From Arthrobacter humicola (GTDB lineage Bacteria; Actinomycetota; Actinomycetes; Actinomycetales; Micrococcaceae), in the NCBI RefSeq assembly GCF_022803015.1, contig NZ_JAFKON010000005.1:186001-250000 (forward strand): DNA of 64,000 bases, in the 5' to 3' direction. The position numbers and the translations under genes are program-made. Positions 8,715-18,859 of this stretch are shown piece by piece; within the stretch, counting starts at the first letter, position 1, and each line of letters opens with the position of its first letter. The notes under the pieces were generated by a model. That model made no database searches, was not told the DNA's origin, and saw only the letters and a program-made list of their open reading frames with translations.

Positions 8715-9773
8715 TCAGCTGTCAGGAGGCGTGCAGCCGCACGTCCGCCCGACGTGCAGGCGGTGCCGGCACACTTTCGAGGTGTAGGTGGCGGACGGGG
8801 AATCGATGCGTTTGAGCAGCATGGCGAACGCCTCGTTGGCCATTTCCTGCTGCGGTTGGACAATGCTGGTCAGGTTGATCAGCCCGGAGCGGCTGTGCGG
8901 CAGCCCGTCACAGCCGACGACGGCGACGTCGTCCGGGATGCGAAGGCCGCGCGACAAGGCGTATTCCATGACGCCGATGGCAAGCTCGTCGCTGCCGCAC
9001 ACCACGGCCTGCGGCGGCGTTTCGGCAGAGAAGAGCCGCTCCGCCGCCAGCCGGCCGCCCTCGTTGTTGACCCTGGTGCTGATCTTCCGGTCGCCGCTGA
9101 TCGTGATGCCCGCCGCGGCGGCTGTGCGGACAAACGCCTGTTCGCGGGCCAGGGAGGCCGTTGAGAACCGGGGGCCGATCACTGTGGCGATTTCGGTGAA
9201 GCCGTGGCTGAGCATGTGCTGCATCAGCGTGGTGGCTGCCGCGTCGTCGTCGATCCCGACGAAATCCGAGTCGAGGAAGTCCGCCCTGCGGGACAGGCAC
9301 ACGTAGGGGATGCGGGCCGCCCTCAGCGTGCGGAGCGCGGTGGCGTCGTCCCGGAGCGAGGCGGCCAGGATGATGCCATCGACGTTGCGGTGCGCGAGTG
9401 TCGAGGTGACCTGGGCGAGCACCTCCGGATCGTCCTGGGTAGTGGCGACGAACACTTCGTAGCCGGACTCCGCCGCGGCCGTAATGACGCCCTGCGCCCA
9501 GCGTGGAAACATCGGATTGATGATGTTCGGCAGGATCAGCCCGATGACCCGGGTCCGCTGCGGGTCGGTTGACTGCGACGGCTTACGGGGCCTGAAGCCG
9601 AGCTCGTTCGCCACGTGGATGATGTGGCGCCGGGTCTCGGGCGAGACGCCGCCTTTGCCGTTGAGGACGTAGGAAACCGCAGCCGAGGAAACCCCTGCGG
9701 CGCGGGCCACGGCAGCGGCCGAAACCGGCGGTACGGGGCCGTCGACGGTGGCGCTTATGGCGTGTTCGTGCAT
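8715..9773 (-). CDS. LacI-family transcriptional regulator
   Basis: 352 residues from the ATG at 9773, which follows a perfect AAGGAGG; the frame stays open upstream only because it runs into the palindrome array. The HTH is PVSAAAVARAAGVSSAAVSYVLNGKGGVSPETRRHI, followed by the hinge and a periplasmic-binding-like domain (RVIGLILPNIINPMFP, GIILAAS, GSDELAIGVMEYAL). The C-terminus has several cysteines (KVCRHRLHVGRTCGC), unusual for the family. It probably controls the MFS-SDR-BKACE-kinase genes behind it. Confidence 0.92.
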   Translation of the reverse strand: MHEHAISATVDGPVPPVSAAAVARAAGVSSAAVSYVLNGKGGVSPETRRHIIHVANELGFRPRKPSQSTDPQRTRVIGLILPNIINPMFPRWAQGVITAAAESGYEVFVATTQDDPEVLAQVTSTLAHRNVDGIILAASLRDDATALRTLRAARIPYVCLSRRADFLDSDFVGIDDDAAATTLMQHMLSHGFTEIATVIGPRFSTASLAREQAFVRTAAAAGITISGDRKISTRVNNEGGRLAAERLFSAETPPQAVVCGSDELAIGVMEYALSRGLRIPDDVAVVGCDGLPHSRSGLINLTSIVQPQQEMANEAFAMLLKRIDSPSATYTSKVCRHRLHVGRTCGCTPPDS

Positions 9774-9804
9774 GTCCGGCCCTCCTTCGCGTCGGTTCGT
9801 TTTG

Positions 9805-9855
9805 CTGTGACCCCAGTTACAGTAAGGAGCCCGCCGATCGTTAAGCAACGTTAAG
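9805..9855. promoter_or_regulatory. Candidate operator/promoter region of the LacI gene
   Basis: Two elements lie 32-82 bp upstream of the LacI start: an inverted repeat CTGTGAC-N4-GTTACAG (9805-9822, one mismatch) and two direct copies of CGTTAAG ten bp apart (9839-9845, 9849-9855). On the minus strand TTGCTT...TACTGT with an 18-bp spacer is a possible sigma-70-type promoter overlapping both. Autoregulation is plausible but unproven. Confidence 0.35.
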
Positions 9856-9889
9856 TCATTCACGCGGGCCGCGCAGGCTAAGGGCCGCC

Positions 9890-10102
9890 GGGCATGCTCA
9901 TTGTTCACGCCCGGCCCGAGGGGACATGCCCAATGTTTGTGGCCGGCCCGAGGGGACATGCCCAATGTTGGCGTCCGGGCCGGGGGGACATGTGCAGCCG
10001 TGGACCCGGGCGCTGGGCATAGTGGCACTATGTCCACTCTTCGGGCGCGGGGGAGGGCATGTCCCGCGGCGGGGGTGCGCGGGGGAGGGCATGTCCCGCG
10101 GC
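9890..10102 (+). repeat. Palindrome array 2 (GGACATGTCC family)
   Basis: Relatives of array 1: GGACATGCCC at 9922 and 9954, GGACATGTGC at 9986, a TATGTCCACT unit at 10029, and GGGCATGTCCC at 10055 and 10087; GGGCATGCTC at 9890 may be a decayed member. Core-to-core distances are 32, 32, 40, 29 and 32 bp. The last two units are near-identical 32-bp tandem copies ending GTCCCGCGG. It lies just upstream of the LacI gene, in the same orientation as array 1. It fills most of the gene-free stretch 9774-10246. Confidence 0.85.
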
Positions 10103-10191
10103 GGGGGGGGCGTCCGGGTGGCCGCGGGCGGTCGGCCCTAGACAGGCGTTTCGCTGTCGGCAAACATGGAGCCAGCCTCCCTCATTTCAAA

Positions 10192-10212
10192 CTTGAGCGA
10201 TGTAGACTCAAC
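10192..10212. promoter_or_regulatory. HAIR element (HspR site) upstream of clpB
   Basis: CTTGAGC-N7-ACTCAAC matches the HspR-associated inverted repeat CTTGAGT-N7-ACTCAAG at 12 of 14 positions, centred 45 bp before the clpB start. TTGAGC inside it and TGATAT (10215-10220) could be the -35 and -10 hexamers with a 16-bp spacer, so bound HspR would block the promoter. HspR itself is not in the window. Confidence 0.8.
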
Positions 10213-10246
10213 TTTGATATCAGGACCATTCCGGAAGGAGCCCTCG

Positions 10247-12916
<2,670 letters not shown>

Positions 12917-12939
12917 GCGCCGGCCCGGGTGCGCTCGGT

Positions 12940-12977
12940 GCCACTGGCAGCCCGGTCCCGTCCCGGCCGCCAGTGGC
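12940..12977. terminator. Inverted repeat between convergent clpB and septum-formation-like gene
   Basis: GCCACTGGC (12940-12948) and GCCAGTGGC (12969-12977) are complementary and enclose a 20-nt loop in the short gap between two convergent genes. There is no T-run, so a bidirectional hairpin is likely but not certain to terminate. Confidence 0.45.
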
Positions 12978-13039
12978 GCTCAGCACCCTGCCGGCGGGCC
13001 AACACCGTGCGCCTTGCCAGCGCACTTGGCCGGGCAAGC

Positions 13040-13888
13040 CTAGGGCAGCAGGGACTCCTTGATGACGTTTCCACCGTTCGCCGCGGCGTAGCAGTCGACC
13101 CGCCGGTCGCCCATCTCCCAGCTGCGCGGGCTCGGGTAGGCCAGCTTGTAGCTCAGGTCGTAGTCGCCGGCCTTTGCCGTGAGCGGAGCCGCCTTGCAGG
13201 CATCGCGGGCCTTCTGCTTGAGCTGGTCCCGGCCGGGGTACGAGTCATCTGGCCCGTATTTTTCCACCGCGACCAGCTGCGCCGAGTGGCCGGTGGCGCA
13301 ATCCACGACGGTGGACTGTTGCGCATCCGGGTCGAAGTCCTTGAAGCAGTCCCGCAGCTGGAAGTCCAGGGGGCTGACGCCTTCCAGCGGCAACGCCCCG
13401 CGGCTGGCGGGGGCGGACGCCGACGAAGCGGCGGGGGCCGGGCTGTCGTTGTCCGCGGAGGCCTGGCCGCTGCCGGCAATTGCGGCCACAGCCCACCAGA
13501 CCAGAAGCGCAAGCACCACGAGGACCGCCGCGGCCACGCCGAGCCGCTTTGGCCCCTGCCGGCGGATCCGGCGGACCAGGGGACGTGCCCGCCGTGAGAG
13601 AGCCTTCTTGGTGCGTGAGAGCGCTTTCCTGGCGCCGGCGAACGCGGTGCCGGCAAGGGCCGGGCGCGCGGGCTTCGCCGCTGCGGGTGCCGCCGCAGGA
13701 TTCGTGGGCCGCGCACGGTCGGCTGTAATGACGGGCAGGGCGGACGTCGGCGGCCTCGAGGGCGGCGGCGGGATAGTCCCGGCGTCGTTCCTTGGATTCT
13801 CTTCGGTCACTGAGAAATTCACCACTTCCGTGCGTCTTTGCCGGGGCTGGAGGCCCGGCGTAGCGGCCCTTTTCTGGGCGCACATCAC
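13040..13888 (-). CDS. Septum-formation-family membrane protein
   Basis: Up to 282 residues. A Pro/Ala-rich cytoplasmic segment and a very basic stretch (KALSRTKKALSRRARPLVRRIRR) precede one membrane helix near residues 115-138 (LGVAAAVLVVLALLVWW). The extracytoplasmic part has LRDCFKDF...STVVDCATGHSAQLV, the Cys/His pattern of the Septum_form (PF13845-like) domain, and four cysteines that could pair. Function is unknown. The true start may be internal (for example GTG near 13822); no candidate has a clear ribosome-binding site. Confidence 0.72.
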   Translation of the reverse strand: MMCAQKRAATPGLQPRQRRTEVVNFSVTEENPRNDAGTIPPPPSRPPTSALPVITADRARPTNPAAAPAAAKPARPALAGTAFAGARKALSRTKKALSRRARPLVRRIRRQGPKRLGVAAAVLVVLALLVWWAVAAIAGSGQASADNDSPAPAASSASAPASRGALPLEGVSPLDFQLRDCFKDFDPDAQQSTVVDCATGHSAQLVAVEKYGPDDSYPGRDQLKQKARDACKAAPLTAKAGDYDLSYKLAYPSPRSWEMGDRRVDCYAAANGGNVIKESLLP

Positions 13889-14103
13889 GAAACTCTATCG
13901 AAGATGCGCGGCACCGCGCATGCGCCAGCGGCTGCGGCCACCGTTGCGGGAGGCGCCACACTGTCCACAGGGGGCGGGCCGGCGAGCAGTTGGCGCCGAA
14001 AGCATGTAATCTAGGTGTACGACAAATTGACCAAACATTCCGGGGCCTCACCGATCGCCAAAAGGTGACCACCTCCGGTCCAAGTACAAAAGGGGGTCAC
14101 GCC

Positions 14104-14337
14104 ATGGGGCGCGGCCGTCAAAAGGCAAAAGCTACCAAGCAGGCTCGGGACATCAAGTACTACTCCCCGAACACTGACTATTCGGCCCTTCAGCGCGAGC
14201 TCACGGGCCCGGGAAGTCGTGCCACGAGCCACTTCGCGGATGACCCGGTTGAACCGGATTATTCAGCGTATGTGGATAAGTACGCGGACGATGTGGAAGA
14301 CGACGACGACGAGGTTGATTCCCGTCGCATAGGTTAG
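14104..14337 (+). CDS. DUF3073 protein
   Basis: 77 residues. MGRGRQKAKATKQARDIKYYSPNTDYSALQ is the signature of DUF3073, a small, highly charged actinobacterial protein of unknown function (Rv0810c-like in mycobacteria). The C-terminus is an acidic run (DDVEDDDDEVDS). AAAAGGGGG precedes the ATG. In mycobacteria this gene sits next to purM; here it is near purM and purF with a VOC gene in between. An intrinsic terminator follows. Confidence 0.93.
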   Translation: MGRGRQKAKATKQARDIKYYSPNTDYSALQRELTGPGSRATSHFADDPVEPDYSAYVDKYADDVEDDDDEVDSRRIG

Positions 14338-14407
14338 TCGACGCTTCCTTCCGGCAGTTTTCTCCGGGGGATCCATCCGGCACCGCGGTGCCAGCCAAAG
14401 ATTTTCG

Positions 14408-14452
14408 GGCCGCCGGCCACACCTGTAACAGGCGTGGCCGGCGGCCTTTCTT
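14408..14452 (+). terminator. Intrinsic terminator after DUF3073 gene
   Basis: An 18-bp stem (14408-14425 with 14429-14446, one G-T wobble) with a three-base TAA loop is followed by TTTCTT. This is a strong rho-independent terminator about 70 bp after the stop codon. Confidence 0.9.
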
Positions 14453-14610
14453 GTGCCCGCAGCCGTCCGTATCCGGGCCGGCCGGCTGGCCCGCGCTGCG
14501 CCGCGGATGAGCGCGGATGAGCCGGCGCAGTTGTCACCGGCGGGGCGCCGGGCTAGGTTGTTCGTGCCGGATTTTCCCGGACGCCACACCGATGCCCCGG
14601 AAGGACTGCC

Positions 14611-15393
14611 ATGACCATGCGCAAAGGATTCGCCGAGGGCGAGCTCTGCTGGACGGACCTCCAGACCCCCGACGTGGAGACGGCGAAGGTCTTTTACTCG
14701 GAGGTTTTCGGCTGGCGGTTTGAAGACCTGCCCACTCCGGACGGACGCAGCTACGCGAAAGCCTTCCTGGGCGACGACCTGGTTACCGTGCTCGCGCCGC
14801 AGAACCCACGGCAGGAAGCCGCGGCCGAACCGGGCCGGTGGAACGTGTACTTCGCGGTCGACGACGCGCGGGACCTGGCCACCGAACTGGCCCATTCCCC
14901 CGGGCACCTTGAATTCGGCCCCGAGGAGATCGGTGACACCGGCGTCATGGTCTTCTTCGCCCCGCCCGGCGGCGGAACCACCGGGGCCTGGCAGGCCGGC
15001 AGCCACATCGGAGCCGGCCGGAGCCAGGAGGCGGGCACCTTGGCCTGGGCCGAACTGCTCACGCCGGAACCGCAGGCCGCCGTCGGCTTCTTCCAACAGC
15101 TCTTCGGGCACGACGTCACCGAATACCCCCAGGACGACGGCGGCACCTACTCCACGCTCATGGTGGGCGGCGCCGAGGTGGCCGGCATCGCCCGGGTCCC
15201 CGGCGACGCGCAGGACACGCTCGAGCCGGGGTGGCAGGTCTACTTCGGCGTCTCCGACGTCGCAGCGGCGGTGCAGGCTGCGGTGGCCGCGGGCGGAGTC
15301 GTGCTGATCGAACCGGACGAGATCGAGGAAGCCGGCACCATCGCCACCCTCAAGGATCCGCAGGGCGGCGTCTTCAGCCTGCTGGAGGTTTAG
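14611..15393 (+). CDS. VOC-family protein with two glyoxalase-like domains
   Basis: 260 residues. Two VOC modules follow one another: residues 5-118 (ELCWTDLQTPDVETAKVFYSEVFGWRF ... VFFAPPGG) and 140-260 (LAWAELLTPEPQAAVGFFQQLFGHDV ... LKDPQGGVFSLLEV). This is the arrangement of a group related to hydroxylases of secondary metabolism and antibiotic-binding proteins. Substrate and metal use cannot be decided. It is convergent with purM across a long perfect inverted repeat. Confidence 0.82.
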   Translation: MTMRKGFAEGELCWTDLQTPDVETAKVFYSEVFGWRFEDLPTPDGRSYAKAFLGDDLVTVLAPQNPRQEAAAEPGRWNVYFAVDDARDLATELAHSPGHLEFGPEEIGDTGVMVFFAPPGGGTTGAWQAGSHIGAGRSQEAGTLAWAELLTPEPQAAVGFFQQLFGHDVTEYPQDDGGTYSTLMVGGAEVAGIARVPGDAQDTLEPGWQVYFGVSDVAAAVQAAVAAGGVVLIEPDEIEEAGTIATLKDPQGGVFSLLEV

Positions 15394-15411
15394 GGCCGCG
15401 GCTTAAACGGA

Positions 15412-15469
15412 TCGAGTGCTCCCCAGCTGCCGTTCTGAGCGTTCAAAACGGCAGCTGGGGAGCACTCGA
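15412..15469. terminator. 23-bp perfect inverted repeat between VOC gene and purM
   Basis: The arms 15412-15434 and 15447-15469 are perfectly complementary over 23 bp around a 12-nt loop. A further pair, TAAACGG (15404-15410) and CCGTTTA (15482-15488), flanks them, the latter overlapping the purM stop. No T-run follows. Its place between convergent genes suggests a bidirectional terminator; the length and perfection also fit a dispersed repeat. Confidence 0.75.
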
Positions 15470-15485
15470 CATGGGTCGGGCCCGT

Positions 15486-16655
15486 TTAGGCGTAGGCGTT
15501 GACCAGCCTGACGGCGCCGCCGTCGACGCCCTTGGCGCCCTGGACGTAATCCGGGCCGGTTTTGAGGACCGCATCCGAGTTCTGCTCGACGGTGCCCATG
15601 ATCCAGGACGGCAGGCCGCGGTCGTTGAGCCGGTTCACGGCGGCGTCGGCCGCTTCCGGCGAAACAATGGCGACCATGCCCACGCCCAGGTTCAGGGTGC
15701 GCTCGAGGTCGGCCAGCGGGACGTTGCCGAGCTCGGAAACCAGCTTGAAGATGGCCGGGAGCTCCCAGGTGGAGCGGTCGACGGTGGCCAGCAGGCCCTG
15801 CGGGAGGACGCGGGCGAGGTTGGCTGCGAGGCCGCCGCCGGTCACGTGGCTGAAGCCGTGGACGGCCTTGCCGGCCGCGGAGCCGTTCACCGGGAAGGTG
15901 CGGGCGAGGTCCAGGCAGTCCGCGGCGTAGACGCGGGTGGGCTCGAGGAGCTCCTCGCCCAGGGTGCGGCCGAGCTCGGAGACCTGGCGGTCCAGGGCCC
16001 AGCCGGCGTGGTTGATGACGCGGCGGACCAAGGAGTAGCCGTTGGAGTGCAGGCCGGAGGAGGCCATGCCGATCACCACGTCGCCGGCGCGGACGCGGTC
16101 CGGGCCGAGCAACTGGTCGGCCTCGACGACGCCGGTGGCGGCACCGGCGACGTCGTACTCGTGTTCACCGAGCAGGCCGGGGTGTTCGGCGGTTTCGCCG
16201 CCCACCAGGGCGGTGCCGGCGACGGAGCAGGCGGCCGCGATGCCGCGGACGATGTCGGCGATGCGCTCCGGGACCACCTTGCCGCAGGCGATGTAGTCGG
16301 TCATGTACAGCGGTTCTGCGCCCACGACGACGATGTCGTCCACCACCATGCCGACGAGGTCGTAGCCGATGGTGTCGTGGATGTCCATGGCCTGGGCGAT
16401 TGCCACCTTGGTGCCGACTCCGTCCGTGGAGGTGGCCAGCAGCGGGCGCCTGTAGGTCAGCAGCCGGGAGACGTCGTAGAGGCCCGCGAACCCGCCGACG
16501 CCGCCGATCACCGAGGCGTTGTGGGTTGCCTTGACGGCGTCCTTCATGAGTTCGACGGCGCGGTCTCCCGCTTCGACGTCGACGCCGGCGGAGGCGTAGG
16601 TGATGCCGGCGTTCTGGGCGGCGTTCATGTCAGCGGCCGGGGAGGCGGAAGTCAT
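15486..16655 (-). CDS. purM: Phosphoribosylformylglycinamidine cyclo-ligase (AIR synthetase)
   Basis: 389 residues. ITYASAGVDVEAGDRAVELMK, the AIRS N-terminal ATP-binding segment SVIGGVGGFAGL...LATSTDGVGTKV, GGETAEHPGLL and HVTGGGLAANLARVLP identify PurM, which closes formylglycinamidine ribonucleotide to aminoimidazole ribonucleotide in purine synthesis. Its ATG overlaps the purF stop as ATGA, so it should be translationally coupled to purF. Confidence 0.97.
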   Translation of the reverse strand: MTSASPAADMNAAQNAGITYASAGVDVEAGDRAVELMKDAVKATHNASVIGGVGGFAGLYDVSRLLTYRRPLLATSTDGVGTKVAIAQAMDIHDTIGYDLVGMVVDDIVVVGAEPLYMTDYIACGKVVPERIADIVRGIAAACSVAGTALVGGETAEHPGLLGEHEYDVAGAATGVVEADQLLGPDRVRAGDVVIGMASSGLHSNGYSLVRRVINHAGWALDRQVSELGRTLGEELLEPTRVYAADCLDLARTFPVNGSAAGKAVHGFSHVTGGGLAANLARVLPQGLLATVDRSTWELPAIFKLVSELGNVPLADLERTLNLGVGMVAIVSPEAADAAVNRLNDRGLPSWIMGTVEQNSDAVLKTGPDYVQGAKGVDGGAVRLVNAYA

Positions 16656-18325
16656 ACTGGCTCTTTCTTGTCGGCTGTGGTGACGCGGTCGGCATCGGTG
16701 AGCAGTTCTTCGAATTCTGAGTCCGGCCCCGGATCGCAGCCGGTGGCGCCGGCCTTCTCGGCCGGATCGTCGGAGATCGACGTGCCGGGTTCGGCGTCGG
16801 ACGCTGCGGAGGCCGCGGGCGCCGCGCCGGAAGCAGCCGTGGCGGGCGGGAGGCCGCCGAGGTCGGTGCGCTCGAGCAGGTTCTTGCCGAGCTTGTCCGC
16901 GCCGGGCAGCTCGATCGGGTACTTGCCGGTGAAGCAGGCGGTGCAGAGACGCTCGCGCGGCTGGCGGGTGGCGTCGATCATGCCGTCTTCGGAAATGTAG
17001 GCGAGCGAGTCGGCGCCGATGGCCTGGGTGATCTCGTCGATGGTGGCGCCGTTGGCGATCAGTTCCGCCCGGGAGGCGAAGTCGATGCCGTAGAAGCAGG
17101 GCCACTTGACCGGCGGGGAGGAAATCTTGATGTGGACGCTTGCGGCGCCCGCCTCCCGGAGCATCCGCACGATGGCGCGCTGGGTGTTGCCGCGGACGAT
17201 CGAGTCGTCCACCACCACGACACGCTTGCCGCGGATCACGGATTCGAGGGCGTTGAGCTTGAGCCGGATGCCGAGCTGGCGCAGGGTCTGCGAGGGCTGG
17301 ATGAACGTCCGGCCCACGTAGGAGTTCTTGACGAAGCCGTGCGCGAAGGGGATGCCCGATTCCTCGGCGTAGCCGACCGCAGCGGGGGTGCCGGATTCCG
17401 GCACGGGGATGACGATGTCCGCTTCCTGGGTGTTTTCGCGGGCCAGCTGGCGGCCCATTTCGACGCGGGATTCGTACACCGAGCGGCCCGCAATGGAGGC
17501 GTCCGGGCGGGCGAGGTAGACGTATTCGAAAACGCAGCCGGCCGGCGTCGCCTCGGCGAAGCGCTGCGAGCGGACGCCGTCCTCGTCGATCGCGATGAAT
17601 TCGCCGGGTTCGATTTCGCGGATGAAGCTGGCGCCGACGGTGGCGAGGGCGGACTGCTCGGAGGCAACCACCCAGCCGCGTTCAAGCCGGCCCAGGCACA
17701 GCGGGCGGATCCCGTAGGTGTCGCGGGCCGCGTAGAGGGTGCCCTCATCCATGAAGACGAAGCAGAAGCCGCCCTTGATCTTGGGCAGCAGCTCCATGGC
17801 CGTCTGCTCCAGGGACTTGCCCTCTTCGCCCTCCAGGAGCGCGGTCACCAGGGCGGTGTCCGAGGTGTTGCCCTGCTTCATCTCGCCGCTGAGGTTCCCG
17901 CCGTTGCGGTCCTCGATCATCGCCTTGAGCTCGGCCGTGTTGGTCAGGTTGCCGTTGTGGGCCAGGGCCACGGTGCCCGTGGACGTCGCGCCCAGGGTGG
18001 GCTGGGCGTTGGCCCAGTGGCTCGCACCGGTAGTGGAATAGCGGCAGTGGCCGACGGCCAGGTGCCCGGTCAGGGTGTTCAGCGTGGTCTCGTCGAAGAC
18101 CTGGGAAACGAGGCCCATGTCCTTGTAGACGTTGATCCGCTTGCCGTCGCTGGTTGCTATGCCAGCCGACTCCTGACCGCGGTGCTGCAGTGCATACAGC
18201 CCGTAGTAGGTGAGTTTTGCTACTTCTTCACCGGGTGCCCAGACCCCAAAGACGCCGCATGCGTCCTGAGGGCCTTTTTCGCCTGGGAGAAGATCATGAG
18301 AAAGTTTTCCATCGCCGCGTGCCAC
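16652..18325 (-). CDS. purF: Amidophosphoribosyltransferase
   Basis: 557 residues. A short propeptide ends before C23 in QDACGVFGVW, the N-terminal nucleophile of the glutaminase domain; CRYSTTG and HNGNLTN follow. The phosphoribosyltransferase domain has the PRPP loop VVVVDDSIVRGNT. It makes phosphoribosylamine, the first committed purine step. A 60-residue Ala/Asp/Glu-rich tail follows the core. The GTG start has no Shine-Dalgarno sequence and lies 6 bp after a GATAAT box, suggesting a leaderless message. Confidence 0.97.
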   Translation of the reverse strand: MARGDGKLSHDLLPGEKGPQDACGVFGVWAPGEEVAKLTYYGLYALQHRGQESAGIATSDGKRINVYKDMGLVSQVFDETTLNTLTGHLAVGHCRYSTTGASHWANAQPTLGATSTGTVALAHNGNLTNTAELKAMIEDRNGGNLSGEMKQGNTSDTALVTALLEGEEGKSLEQTAMELLPKIKGGFCFVFMDEGTLYAARDTYGIRPLCLGRLERGWVVASEQSALATVGASFIREIEPGEFIAIDEDGVRSQRFAEATPAGCVFEYVYLARPDASIAGRSVYESRVEMGRQLARENTQEADIVIPVPESGTPAAVGYAEESGIPFAHGFVKNSYVGRTFIQPSQTLRQLGIRLKLNALESVIRGKRVVVVDDSIVRGNTQRAIVRMLREAGAASVHIKISSPPVKWPCFYGIDFASRAELIANGATIDEITQAIGADSLAYISEDGMIDATRQPRERLCTACFTGKYPIELPGADKLGKNLLERTDLGGLPPATAASGAAPAASAASDAEPGTSISDDPAEKAGATGCDPGPDSEFEELLTDADRVTTADKKEPV

Positions 18326-18331
18326 TGGTCG

Positions 18332-18337
18332 ATTATC
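18332..18337 (-). promoter_or_regulatory. Candidate -10 box for leaderless purF transcript
   Basis: GATAAT on the minus strand is separated by six bases (CGACCA) from the GTG of purF, so initiation would fall at or next to the start codon. No good -35 is seen. Confidence 0.5.
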
Positions 18338-18389
18338 TCACGATGTGCGCTAAGACTTTTCCGGCGGCCGGTTTATGACCTGACGCCCT

Positions 18390-18770
18390 TCAGCGGAGGT
18401 TCCCGCTGCGGCCCTCGTCGTCGGCGTCCGGTGCGGATTCGACGACGGCGTGCTCGGCGCGGCGGACGCTCCGGCGGTCCAGGACCAGGGCGGTCGCGGC
18501 ACCCACGATGACGCCGCCGGCCGCGCAGAGGACCATGAAGAAGCCGAAGACCGAGGAGCGGTCGAAGCTCGGGTCACCGGGCAGGGCGTAGGCGATGATG
18601 GCCGCGACGGCCACGCCCAGGAGCCCGCCCAGGATCAGGAAGGGAACATATTTCGGGGCCCGGCGGACGGTGACCTCACGGCGCTCCGGAACGCCGCCCT
18701 GAACGTTGCCCTGTGCCGGTTCCCGCTGGGGGTCGTTGCCTGCTGTGCCGGGGGTTTCGTGGGGAGACAT
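18390..18770 (-). CDS. Small membrane protein with two helices
   Basis: 126 residues: a polar N-terminus with VRRAPKYVPFLILGGLLGVAVAAIIAYALP as helix one, then SVFGFFMVLCAAGGVIVGAATALVLDRR as helix two and a charged tail. The gene lies just upstream of purF on the same strand with only about 65 bp between. I do not recognise a function; a conserved actinobacterial membrane protein is the safest description. Confidence 0.7.
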   Translation of the reverse strand: MSPHETPGTAGNDPQREPAQGNVQGGVPERREVTVRRAPKYVPFLILGGLLGVAVAAIIAYALPGDPSFDRSSVFGFFMVLCAAGGVIVGAATALVLDRRSVRRAEHAVVESAPDADDEGRSGNLR

Positions 18771-18859
18771 GCCGTTAAGCCTACTGCCCTTCGACTCATT
18801 GCCGCGGACCGCATCCCAGAGCAGACTAGGGCTAGGTACAGACGAGCTAAGGATCCGCC

